Source: Campylobacteraceae bacterium (lineage in GTDB: Bacteria > Campylobacterota > Campylobacteria > Campylobacterales > Arcobacteraceae). From it: a stretch of 64,000 bases of DNA. The notes below the pieces were generated by a model. The model saw nothing but the letters and a program-made list of their open reading frames with translations. It did not search any database and had not been told where the DNA came from. Positions 34,134-42,420 of the stretch are shown here, in pieces. The translations under genes and the position numbers were made by a program. Within the stretch, counting starts at the first letter, position 1. Every line of letters begins with the position of its first letter. The stretch covers positions 1 to 64,000 of the forward strand of contig JABXII010000009.1 of assembly GCA_013373175.1 (NCBI GenBank). Reading direction: 5' to 3'.

Positions 34134-35064
34134 ATTAATAATTACTGTTTCTGATGTACATGGAACAAAAGCCTTTAATGTACACCAAATTGCAAAAAAA
34201 CTTATTGTATTTATTGTTCTATTTGTTTTGCTTATTATAGGTGGAGGCTCATGGTTTATCAATAATTTAAGTGATAAAATGGAGTTTTTAAAAGAGCAAA
34301 AACAAAGAGAACTTGCGCAAAAAGAAGTAGAAATTGATAAAAAAGAAAAAGAGATTACGGCTTTAAATGAAAAAGAACAAAAGCTACAAGCTCAAAATAA
34401 ATTTTATTCATTGCAGATTAAAAGTAAAGTAGAAGATATTGATGCTTTAAGTTCAAAGCTTGACGAAATAGAGTCAATGATTGGTCTTAAAGATGAAAAG
34501 ATAGAGAAACTTACAAAAGAGACTATAGACTCAATTAGTGATAATACAAAGTATTTTACTCTTTTAACAATTCCTAATGGTAGTCCTTTAAAAAGTACAA
34601 GAGTAACTTCTCCTTATGGTTATAGAATCCATCCAATTACGAAAAGAAAGAAATTTCATAGAGGGATTGATTTAAGAGCAAGAATGAGAACACCAGTAAA
34701 AGCAACTGCAAATGGTGTTGTTGTTTATGTAAGGTCAAGGGACAATGGTGACTTTGGTAGGGTAGTAAAACTACAACATAGCTTTGGGTTTATGACTATT
34801 TATGCACACTTAAGTAAGACAGAAGTGAAACTTGGAGATGTAATTAGAAAAGGTCAAGTTGTTGGATTAAGTGGAAATAGTGGACGAAGTAGTGCTGCAC
34901 ATTTACACTATGAAGTAAGATATGGTGGAAAAATATTAAATCCAAAAGACTTTATAACATGGAATTTTAAAAATTATGATAAAATCTTTACTAAACAAAG
35001 GAGAGTTAAGTGGGAATCTTTGGTAAGGCTAATAAGCGAACAACACAAAATGGTGCTACAGTAA
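34123..35064 (+). CDS. csd1: M23 (LytM) peptidoglycan endopeptidase, Csd1-type cell-shape protein
   Basis: A 313-residue protein with an N-terminal TM anchor (about 25-45), a coiled coil (about 50-125) and a LytM domain at about 160-285. The zinc ligands are intact: His and Asp in KFHRGIDL, and the HLHYEV pair. It should cut peptidoglycan cross-links in the periplasm. The position between folC and ccmA matches H. pylori csd2-csd1 (HP1544-HP1543), which give helical cell shape; here only one peptidase gene is present, so it could correspond to either. It overlaps folC by 11 nt and ccmA by 55 nt. Confidence 0.82.
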   Translation: MKNRLIITVSDVHGTKAFNVHQIAKKLIVFIVLFVLLIIGGGSWFINNLSDKMEFLKEQKQRELAQKEVEIDKKEKEITALNEKEQKLQAQNKFYSLQIKSKVEDIDALSSKLDEIESMIGLKDEKIEKLTKETIDSISDNTKYFTLLTIPNGSPLKSTRVTSPYGYRIHPITKRKKFHRGIDLRARMRTPVKATANGVVVYVRSRDNGDFGRVVKLQHSFGFMTIYAHLSKTEVKLGDVIRKGQVVGLSGNSGRSSAAHLHYEVRYGGKILNPKDFITWNFKNYDKIFTKQRRVKWESLVRLISEQHKMVLQ

Positions 35065-35447
35065 TTGCCCACGGAACTTGTATAATTGGTGGAATTACGA
35101 CTGAAGGTACAGTTCATATTGATGGAAAATTTGAAGGTGTTATATTAGAAGCTGATGTTATTTCAATTGGTAAAACAGGTGAAGTAATAGGTGATATAAA
35201 AGCAAATAACTTAATAGTTAGTGGACTTTTAGATGGTAAAATTGATTGCAATGAAGTACAAATTCTTTCAACAGGAAAAGTTATAGGAAATATGAAATAT
35301 AACGAACTGAGTATTGAAGAAGATGGAAAATTTGAAGGTCAAGGTGTTAGAAAAGGTTCTAAACTAAAAAGTAGATATGATGAAATAGAAAACAAACTAA
35401 ACAACATCATTATCACACCATCTCACCAGATTGAGCATGAAGCATAA
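35010..35447 (+). CDS. ccmA: Bactofilin, CcmA-type cell-shape scaffold
   Basis: A 145-residue cytoplasmic bactofilin. The beta-helix core is visible as repeated short strands: TCIIGGITTEGTVHIDGKFE, ADVISIGKTGEVIGDIKA, NNLIVSGLLDGKIDCNEVQI. GTG at 35010 is the start, supported by AAAGGAG (34997-35003), so the gene begins 55 nt inside the upstream peptidase gene in another frame. CcmA polymers organise peptidoglycan hydrolases in H. pylori. Presence of this pair predicts a curved or helical cell. Confidence 0.88.
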   Translation: MGIFGKANKRTTQNGATVIAHGTCIIGGITTEGTVHIDGKFEGVILEADVISIGKTGEVIGDIKANNLIVSGLLDGKIDCNEVQILSTGKVIGNMKYNELSIEEDGKFEGQGVRKGSKLKSRYDEIENKLNNIIITPSHQIEHEA

Positions 35448-37551
35448 AAAAATAGAAGAAAGATTAAAAGAACTTTATGAACAAAAAATTACTATAGAAA
35501 AAGAGATTGAAACTCTTGAATCTATAGTTAATCAAAAAGAAAATAAAAATCTATCAAAAGATGAAAAAGTAGAACTTTTCAAGTCTCTATTTTTTGCTAG
35601 AACAGATATATATGCTAAAAAATGGATTAGTAAAGATGGCTCAAAACAAGCCTTCTACCCCTTAACTCAAACCTTTAGAGGAAATGATTACTTACCTTTA
35701 ACAAACAATGATGTTGAACTTCACTTAAGAGGGAAAGCTCAACTAGCTTCTTACTTAATAACTCAAACAAACAAAAGTAAATACATAGTTTTAGAGGTTT
35801 TAGAAAAAGATATTTCTAAATTGTTAAAAACTTTTGCTAGTATAAATATAGAAGCACTTTTTGAATATAGTTCTTATAACTCAATTTTGGTATGGGTATT
35901 TTTTGAAAAAGAGATTGAAACTAAACTTGCTAAGACTTTTGCTCAATATATTTTAAAAAAATCAAATATAAGTGCAAAGGTTTATCCTACAAAAGAGTTT
36001 GTTTCTAATGCCAGCTTTGATGAACCAATAGAGTTACCACTTCATTTAAAGTTTAGAGATACAAATAAAACAGTGTTTTTTGAGCCAAACTCTAAAGAGA
36101 TTTATAGTGACCAGTGGAAACTTTTACAAAATATCTCTAAAGTAGATGAAAAAACAGTTTTAAAATATCACGATTTTGAAAAGATTGACAAAACTGATTT
36201 AATGTTTGATGATATAGAGTTTCCTTTATTTAAACTAGAGATTAAGTTATATGATTATTTGTATGTTCCAACTCAAAATCTATCAAGGGGTTTAATAAAC
36301 AAATTAAAAGCCTTTGCTTCTTTTGATAATCCACAAGTAAAAGTATTACTTAGCCTTAGAAAGCCACTTTACAATACGCCAAGGGTAATAAAAAACTTTG
36401 AAGAAGATGAAAACTACTTGAAACTTCCAAGGGGTCTTATTTATCAAATTTCAAAATATTTGGATACAAATAATGTTGATTTTAGAATTGATGATAAAAC
36501 ATATTCTGAAGAGATTGAGACAAAAAAAGTTTTATATACCTTACGACCTGAACAACAAGAAGCAATAGATAAAATGCTTAAAAAAAGGTTCTCTATTTGT
36601 GTTGCACCTCCTGGTTTTGGTAAAACATTATTAGGTGCAAAGATGTTCGAACAAAGAGCTTGTTCTACTTTGATTATCGTAAATAAAAATATGCTTCTTG
36701 ATCAGTGGAGAGATAGATTTGTTGAGTATTTTGATTATAAAAAAGCAGAGATTGGCTTCTTAGGTAAGAGTAAAAATAAATTAAATGGAAAAATTGATGT
36801 TGCAACTATGCAAAGCTTAAAAAACTCTCCTGAAATAATAAATAACTACTCTTTTGTGATAGTAGATGAGTGCCACCATATACCAGCAGTTACTTTTGAG
36901 CAGATAGTTAAACAGTTTTTTGGAAAGTATATTTTAGGGCTTAGTGCCACACCTAAAAGAAAGGATGGATTAGACCCAATTTTATTCCAACAGTTAGGAG
37001 ATATTTCCTATGAATTTAAAAAGAAAAAAACTTTTAATAATAAATTAGAGATAATAACAACAGACTTTATAAGTGAAGCAGATAATTATGCAGCATTAAT
37101 TAATGAATTATGTGTAGATGAAAAAAGAAATGCTTTAATTATCGAACAAATAAAGCTTCATCAAGACAGAAAAATATTAATCTTAACTGACAGAATAGAG
37201 CATATTAATGCTTTAGAAAAATTATTAATAAATGAAGAAATGGATTATGTTTCAATTCATGGAAGTATGAGTAAAAAAGAACAAAGTGAAAAGATTAAAC
37301 TTGTAGAGTCTAAAAGTCTAATTTTAGCAACTACATCTTATTTTGGTGAAGGAATAGACTTCCCTCATTTAAATACGATTATATTTGCAACTCCAATTTC
37401 TTATTATGGAAGATTGATTCAGTATTTAGGAAGAATAGGTAGAGGAAATCAAGAGTGTTTAGCTATTGATTTTTTAGATAACAAAAATGCGATGCTTAAT
37501 TCAGCTTATAAAAAAAGGCTAGAAGGATATAAGCAAATGCACTATTTATAA
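35437..37551 (+). CDS. SF2 helicase fused to a primase-like (TOTE-type AEP) domain
   Basis: About 704 residues. A coiled coil (1-35) is followed by a region (about 45-235) that resembles the archaeo-eukaryotic primase domain of TOTE-type proteins: FFARTDIYAKKWISKDG, LPLTNNDVELHLRGK, SILVWVFFEKEIETKLAKTF, and EPNSKEIYSDQWKLLQNI. The catalytic positions look lost: LEVLEK is found where AADFDK is expected, and the usual SGNGGH is SSYNSI. The C-terminal half is an XPB-like helicase with APPGFGKT, VDECHH, LSATPKRKDG, FGEGIDFP and QYLGRIGRG. ATG at 35437 overlaps the ccmA end by 11 nt. Role unknown; DNA repair or defence are both possible. Confidence 0.65.
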   Translation: MKHKKIEERLKELYEQKITIEKEIETLESIVNQKENKNLSKDEKVELFKSLFFARTDIYAKKWISKDGSKQAFYPLTQTFRGNDYLPLTNNDVELHLRGKAQLASYLITQTNKSKYIVLEVLEKDISKLLKTFASINIEALFEYSSYNSILVWVFFEKEIETKLAKTFAQYILKKSNISAKVYPTKEFVSNASFDEPIELPLHLKFRDTNKTVFFEPNSKEIYSDQWKLLQNISKVDEKTVLKYHDFEKIDKTDLMFDDIEFPLFKLEIKLYDYLYVPTQNLSRGLINKLKAFASFDNPQVKVLLSLRKPLYNTPRVIKNFEEDENYLKLPRGLIYQISKYLDTNNVDFRIDDKTYSEEIETKKVLYTLRPEQQEAIDKMLKKRFSICVAPPGFGKTLLGAKMFEQRACSTLIIVNKNMLLDQWRDRFVEYFDYKKAEIGFLGKSKNKLNGKIDVATMQSLKNSPEIINNYSFVIVDECHHIPAVTFEQIVKQFFGKYILGLSATPKRKDGLDPILFQQLGDISYEFKKKKTFNNKLEIITTDFISEADNYAALINELCVDEKRNALIIEQIKLHQDRKILILTDRIEHINALEKLLINEEMDYVSIHGSMSKKEQSEKIKLVESKSLILATTSYFGEGIDFPHLNTIIFATPISYYGRLIQYLGRIGRGNQECLAIDFLDNKNAMLNSAYKKRLEGYKQMHYL

Positions 37552-37564
37552 GAAGAAGGAAAAT

Positions 37565-39202
37565 ATGTTAGGAATTATTGTTTGGACACTATTTATAGCA
37601 ATAGTAGTTAATCTTATTTTAAAAAAGTTCCATTTACCAACAATTATTGGTTATATTTTAACAGGTACAATTATTGCATATGTATTTGATTTGCATACAG
37701 CTGTAAATAACCATGATTTAAAAGAGATTGCAGAGTTTGGTGTTGTATTTTTAATGTTTACAATTGGATTAGAGTTCTCTTTAGAGCATTTAAAAAGAAT
37801 GAGAAAAGAAGTATTCTTTACTGGTTCTTTACAAATAATAGTAACTACAATATTTGTAATTACAATTTGTATGCTTGTTTTCAATTTTGATTTTAAAACA
37901 TCACTTATTATTGGTGCAGCAATGTCTTTATCTTCAACAGCAATTGTTTTAAAAACATATAATGAAAATAATGAGATTAAAAAAAGACATGGACAAAGAG
38001 TTCTTGGAATTTTAATTATGCAAGATATTGCAGTAATTCCTATTTTACTTATGATTTCATTATTTGCAAGTGATGATGGTAAAAGTGTTAGTTCATTAAT
38101 TTTTGAAACAACAGTTGCAGCTGGGATTTTACTTGCATTGCTTTATATCTCTGGAAAATATTTATTAGAGCCATTTTTTGAGCATGTATCAAAATCAAAA
38201 TCTGATGAACTATTTGTGGGGTCAGTTTTACTTGTAGCAATTGGGGCTTCTTATTTAGCTCATTATTTTGGATTTACATATTCACTTGGAGCATTTGTTG
38301 CAGGTATGATGATTAGTGAAACAAAGTTTAAACATCAAGTAGAAGCTGACCTTACACCCTTTAGAAATTTATTATTAGGTGTATTCTTTATCACTGTTGG
38401 TATGCAAATAAACTTCCAGTTAATTGCTGATAATATTGTAATTATTCTAATTTTATTACCACTATTAGTTTCGTTAAAATATTCAATTATTTACTTACTT
38501 GTTAGAATTGATGATACAAAAAGAATTGCATTTAAAACTGCTTTATCTTTAGTTCAAATTGGAGAGTTCTCATTAGCAATTTTAGAGTTAGCTAGAAGTA
38601 GAAGTTTAATTGATCCAACATATTCGCAGATACTTATAGTTACAATTGTTATTTCAATGATTTTAACTCCAATTATCTTAAAAAACCTTTCATCAATTGC
38701 TACAAAACTTTTAACGGAAGATACATTAAAACTTCCAGAAACATACAATATAGATAAAGATACAAAAGGTCATATTGTAGTATTAGGTTTTGGACACTTA
38801 GGACAAGAGATTGCTCATAATCTAAGAGAAGATGGACATACTTATGTAATCATTGAGCATAATTTAAAATATTTTGAGATGGGATATAATGATAATGAGC
38901 CTATTATCTTTGGAAATGCAGCCCATAAACATATCTTAACATCAGTAAATATCAAAGATGCTTGTGCTGTTATTGTTGCTATTGATAACCCAGAAAAATT
39001 ACATCTTATTTGTGAAGTTATTAATGACTTAACACACAATACAAAAACTATTGTTAAAGTAACTAGATTTACAGAAAAACAAGAGTTAGAGTCTTTACAC
39101 TTAGAACATATTATTGTAGAAGATGACGTGGTTGCACGTGCCCTTGTTGAGGAAACAAAAGAGTGTAGAATAGATTTTATAAAAGAGAATAAAGAAGAAT
39201 AA
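37565..39202 (+). CDS. Kef-type CPA2 cation/proton antiporter with TrkA-N domain
   Basis: A 545-residue membrane protein. About 12 TM helices at 1-375 include LPTIIGYILTGTII, FGVVFLMFTIGLEFSLEHL and the ion-site region MSLSSTAIVLKTY. A Rossmann TrkA-N (RCK) domain follows at about 400-510 (HIVVLGFGHLGQEIAHNLRE). This is the KefB/KefC layout of K+ efflux gated by a nucleotide or thiol ligand. The RBS AAGGA precedes the ATG. It ends in a bidirectional terminator. The regulatory ligand is not known. Confidence 0.85.
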   Translation: MLGIIVWTLFIAIVVNLILKKFHLPTIIGYILTGTIIAYVFDLHTAVNNHDLKEIAEFGVVFLMFTIGLEFSLEHLKRMRKEVFFTGSLQIIVTTIFVITICMLVFNFDFKTSLIIGAAMSLSSTAIVLKTYNENNEIKKRHGQRVLGILIMQDIAVIPILLMISLFASDDGKSVSSLIFETTVAAGILLALLYISGKYLLEPFFEHVSKSKSDELFVGSVLLVAIGASYLAHYFGFTYSLGAFVAGMMISETKFKHQVEADLTPFRNLLLGVFFITVGMQINFQLIADNIVIILILLPLLVSLKYSIIYLLVRIDDTKRIAFKTALSLVQIGEFSLAILELARSRSLIDPTYSQILIVTIVISMILTPIILKNLSSIATKLLTEDTLKLPETYNIDKDTKGHIVVLGFGHLGQEIAHNLREDGHTYVIIEHNLKYFEMGYNDNEPIIFGNAAHKHILTSVNIKDACAVIVAIDNPEKLHLICEVINDLTHNTKTIVKVTRFTEKQELESLHLEHIIVEDDVVARALVEETKECRIDFIKENKEE

Positions 39203-39224
39203 AGTAGGAAAAATCCTACTTTAT
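39199..39224. terminator. Bidirectional terminator overlapping two stop codons
   Basis: A perfect 11-bp stem (39199-39209 with 39214-39224) has an AAAA loop. Its left arm contains the stop codon of the antiporter (39200-39202) and its right arm the stop codon (TAG on the minus strand, 39218-39216) of the convergent DUF4198 gene. Confidence 0.8.
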
Positions 39225-40028
39225 ATTTATTGTCGCACTTGCTGTATTTGAAATAGTGATACTATCAACTACTTTTTTATTTTTAACAGTAAACATCCAC
39301 TGACCAAAGTTAGTTAATACAAACTTTGCTTTACCTTTTCTAACATTAGCAAACAAAGCATTATCATTTTTTGCTATTGCACTTTTAGCAGTAATATATC
39401 CACTTTCTAAAGGCTTTCCTTTATATAAAACTTTAAAAGCAATAGTATCGCCTATATGAAGTTTAGAAATGTCATTAGTAGGAATTAGTTCTAAGTCATG
39501 TCCTACTGCTTTTGGTTGAGACCAAGATTTATTTACAAAATATGTTTTAGCAAATGTTGTATTTTGAATTGTTTCTAATACCTCTTTTAGATTTCTAATT
39601 TTATCTTTAGATTTTGTAGTAAATCTTTTATTGTCATTTTTATCAAGATATCTAATTAATGTTTTTGTTTTAGTAGCTAAACTTGCAGTGTATGTACCTT
39701 CTTTTGATTCTTTTTTAAAAGATATTTTTTGCATTGCAAGGTTACTATCTACAATATTTAGATTATCTTTATTATAAATCTCTTTTAAACCTTTTTGTGG
39801 TTTTTTTAAAGTAATTGCCTTTCCAGAAGGTGTAATTAAATCAAAAGATTTAAGTTCAACTCTATCAGATATAGAGTCTTCAATTGTTGGATTATGTCCT
39901 GTTCCTAATCCTACAGTTACAAGTTTAGCTCCATGAGATGATGCCTCAAATGAGTTAAGCCAAAGTCCGTGAGCAAAAACAGTTGAAGTTGTAATTGCTC
40001 CTGCTAGTAATAGTTTTGAAAGTTTCAT
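39216..40028 (-). CDS. Periplasmic DUF4198 protein of the iron-uptake operon
   Basis: A 270-residue exported protein with a signal peptide ending ...STVFA, followed by HGLWLNSFEAS, the typical DUF4198 mature start in which the first His may ligand a metal. The body has beta-rich segments (KLVTVGLGTGHNPTIED, IAFKVLYKGKPLESGYITAK). DUF4198 proteins accompany nickel, cobalt or iron uptake systems. It is the last gene of the operon beginning with the TonB receptor, 12 nt after the DUF3325 gene, with RBS AAGGAA. Confidence 0.78.
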   Translation of the reverse strand: MKLSKLLLAGAITTSTVFAHGLWLNSFEASSHGAKLVTVGLGTGHNPTIEDSISDRVELKSFDLITPSGKAITLKKPQKGLKEIYNKDNLNIVDSNLAMQKISFKKESKEGTYTASLATKTKTLIRYLDKNDNKRFTTKSKDKIRNLKEVLETIQNTTFAKTYFVNKSWSQPKAVGHDLELIPTNDISKLHIGDTIAFKVLYKGKPLESGYITAKSAIAKNDNALFANVRKGKAKFVLTNFGQWMFTVKNKKVVDSITISNTASATINIK

Positions 40029-40040
40029 TTTTTTTTCCTT

Positions 40041-40361
40041 TTATAAAAAATTTAATATCAATGTTAAAACAAAAAGTAAAACAGATATTTTGATGATTAG
40101 ATGAGATTTATATGTGTACATAAAGGCAATAAAAATTGCAACAATACTTAATAAACCTACAAAATAAGTTATTCCTAGTGAAATACCAATAGTTTTAATA
40201 AAAACAACAAAAGAGATAATCAAAAAGATACTGCCTAGTATTTTCATGAAAAGTTTTGTGTTTTTATTTACGGCTTTTTTTATTACTTGTTTATAATGCT
40301 TTTCTAAAGAAAAAGAGAACAGTAACATTCCAAGATAAGTAAAAAATGAAGCAAGAAACAT
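40041..40361 (-). CDS. DUF3325 membrane protein
   Basis: A 106-residue protein with three to four TM helices and a conserved Y/H-K pattern after the first helix (SLEKHYKQV). Proteins of this size and layout next to PepSY and DUF3649 genes belong to DUF3325, a family found with siderophore uptake. Its start overlaps the PepSY gene's stop by 1 nt. Precise function unknown. Confidence 0.7.
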   Translation of the reverse strand: MFLASFFTYLGMLLFSFSLEKHYKQVIKKAVNKNTKLFMKILGSIFLIISFVVFIKTIGISLGITYFVGLLSIVAIFIAFMYTYKSHLIIKISVLLFVLTLILNFL

Positions 40362-42082
40362 TATGCCTTTCTCCTTTCTTTTCTAATTAAAATAAATCTT
40401 ATTAATAGAGAAACTAAAGCCATAAAGATAAAGAAAATATCAAAATATATAAAGATTGAATCTCTAGTAAAGACTTCCAAAAAGGTTTCTAAAACTGTGA
40501 TTGCATTTATAATTGGTAAAGATAAAAATAAAATAGCAGTTAATAAAAGCTGTTCTTTCCACGCCTTGTTTGTATCTCTTAAAAAAGCATGAATATACGA
40601 GAAAAGCCAAGCTAAAAAGAAAGCATTTATTTCTAAGTCTTTTCTATTTACTTCATCAAAAGAGATAACTCTATTTGCTATAAAATAAATAGTAAGTGCA
40701 AGCATTATTCCAACTATTGTTCCAAGATTTAATTTCTCAACAAGCCAAAAGCCAAAACTTTTTTTAAGAGCATTTTTCTTTTTTCTTTTTTGTGTCCATA
40801 ACACAAGACCTGTTCCTATAAGGATAATTCCTAAGATTCCTGAAACAAAGAAAATAAACCTAAGTGTAGAATCTGCAAATTTTGCTTCATGTAAAGCTCT
40901 TAATGTAGTACTAGTATTTAAAACTTTACTTTCTAAAGAGGGCAAAATAGAACTATCAAGTAAAGTCAAACTTTTAGCATCATAAGTAGCAACTTCCCTT
41001 TGCATTTTGTAGTTAAATAGTGTCGTTGCAACCCTTGGACTAACTTCTATAATAGGGTTTTTGTTTTTCTCTTTTATAATTGTAAAAGAACCAATATTAT
41101 TAGGCCAGATTTCATTAGCTTTTTTTATAATTAAGTTAAGAGTCTCTTTTGTGATAATATTTTTAGTCTCAATATATTCATAATTATGTAGCTGTCTTTT
41201 TGCCTTTATAAAAGCAAGTCTTTTGGAATTGCTATTAATGTAGTTAGCTTGTCTTAAGGAATTAGAGTTTACAGCACTATAGATATTTGCTTTATTTTCT
41301 ACTTCTTTGTTTTTAAGAATAACTCTTTTGGCTTCAAGCTCTTTATTATCTACACTATAAAGTTTGATGTACTCTTGCTTATAAGCTCTAAAGTTGTCCC
41401 CAAAGTATGCTTTTATTCCCCATGGCATTATGGTTCCAGTTAAAAGAATCAACCCTGAATAAGTAATCATAATCAAAAATGGTAAAGCAGCAACAGCAGG
41501 AAGAATATGTGCATCCATCCAACCTCTTGTATTGTTTTTAGGTCTAAAAGTAAAGATGTCTTTAAATATTTTTTTATGAATTAGGATTCCAGTAATAATT
41601 GCAACAAACATTGACATAGTTGCAATGGCTACAATCCATCTACCTACACTTCTTGGGACTTCAAAAAGTTCAAAGTGAAATCTATATAAAAAGTTACCAC
41701 CTGCTGTTTTAGTAGTCTCTTTAATTTTTTTACCATTACTTGCATCATAATAAGTAGGAGGAACTCTTCTTTTTCTTTTGTTAGTTTGTTTTTTATTGTT
41801 TGAGTTTTCAAATCTTACTGTTATTAAATTACTTCTATTATTTGGTAGAGTTACACTTACTTTATCATTTCTTTCAATCTTTTCAATAGCTTTGTTAATT
41901 GCAATATCTAAAGTCTTATCATTTTGTTTTGATTTGTGAAACTCTGGTTGCATCCATAATGTGATTTCATTTTTATAGTATGCACTTGTTCCTGTTACAA
42001 AAATAGCAAAAAAAAGCCAACCTACAATCAAACCACTGTAAGTATGAAGCCATCTCATTGTTTCGTTAAAGTTCTCTTTCAT
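40361..42082 (-). CDS. PepSY-associated TM protein (PiuB-like), iron reductase candidate
   Basis: A 573-residue inner-membrane protein of the PepSY_TM family. The N-terminus MRWLHTYSGLIVGWLFFAIF is typical, with conserved His in helices (LHTYSGL, DAHILPAVAALPF, LHEAKFA) that may ligate haem. Two long periplasmic regions lie between the TM helices. Such proteins are thought to reduce or release iron from siderophores at the inner membrane. The start at 42082 is chosen for AAGGAT upstream; a start 27 nt earlier is possible but overlaps DUF3649. Middle gene of the operon. Confidence 0.78.
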   Translation of the reverse strand: MKENFNETMRWLHTYSGLIVGWLFFAIFVTGTSAYYKNEITLWMQPEFHKSKQNDKTLDIAINKAIEKIERNDKVSVTLPNNRSNLITVRFENSNNKKQTNKRKRRVPPTYYDASNGKKIKETTKTAGGNFLYRFHFELFEVPRSVGRWIVAIATMSMFVAIITGILIHKKIFKDIFTFRPKNNTRGWMDAHILPAVAALPFLIMITYSGLILLTGTIMPWGIKAYFGDNFRAYKQEYIKLYSVDNKELEAKRVILKNKEVENKANIYSAVNSNSLRQANYINSNSKRLAFIKAKRQLHNYEYIETKNIITKETLNLIIKKANEIWPNNIGSFTIIKEKNKNPIIEVSPRVATTLFNYKMQREVATYDAKSLTLLDSSILPSLESKVLNTSTTLRALHEAKFADSTLRFIFFVSGILGIILIGTGLVLWTQKRKKKNALKKSFGFWLVEKLNLGTIVGIMLALTIYFIANRVISFDEVNRKDLEINAFFLAWLFSYIHAFLRDTNKAWKEQLLLTAILFLSLPIINAITVLETFLEVFTRDSIFIYFDIFFIFMALVSLLIRFILIRKERRKA

Positions 42083-42084
42083 GG

Positions 42085-42348
42085 CTATCCTTTTATTCCA
42101 GTAAGACAAATATTTATTAAATAAAGATTTGCACTAATTAGGATAAGTTGTATAATTAGACTTTTTAATTTGACATTGCTATATGAGTAGATAATAAATC
42201 CTAACCAAACAAGAAAGGAAATCATTGTTGCAAAAGAGATTGCTTCAATTTTATTTGAAAAAGGTAGTGCAAGGCTTAAAGTCACTGTAATCAAGGAGGC
42301 TAATAGGTATCCTCCAACACATGCTGTTATTAATCTAAGTATATTCAT
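42085..42348 (-). CDS. DUF3649 small membrane protein (iron-transport associated)
   Basis: An 87-residue protein with three TM helices. The N-terminus LRLITACVGGYLLASLITVT fits DUF3649, a family that usually sits between a TonB receptor and a PepSY protein, exactly as here. Its stop is 2 nt before the PepSY start. It follows the receptor gene across a hairpin. Confidence 0.72.
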   Translation of the reverse strand: MNILRLITACVGGYLLASLITVTLSLALPFSNKIEAISFATMISFLVWLGFIIYSYSNVKLKSLIIQLILISANLYLINICLTGIKG

Positions 42349-42380
42349 TTTGATTCCATTATTTTAATAGTACTATTAAT

Positions 42381-42412
42381 GCCCAAGTCAAAAATTCGCA
42401 AAAGACTTGGGC
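42381..42412 (-). terminator. Hairpin between the TonB receptor and the rest of the iron operon
   Basis: A perfect 9-bp GC-containing stem (42381-42389 with 42404-42412) has a 14-nt loop. On the minus strand it starts 9 nt after the receptor stop and is followed by ATTAATAG rather than a T run. It is best read as a leaky terminator or 3'-end stabiliser that lets the receptor be made in excess over the downstream proteins. Confidence 0.55.
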
Positions 42413-42420
42413 CTTAAAAT

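Noticed and set aside
35437-37551. A defence island around the primase-helicase fusion
   Set aside because: Its neighbours are a bactofilin gene and a Kef antiporter; no nuclease, restriction, toxin or other defence-type gene is adjacent.
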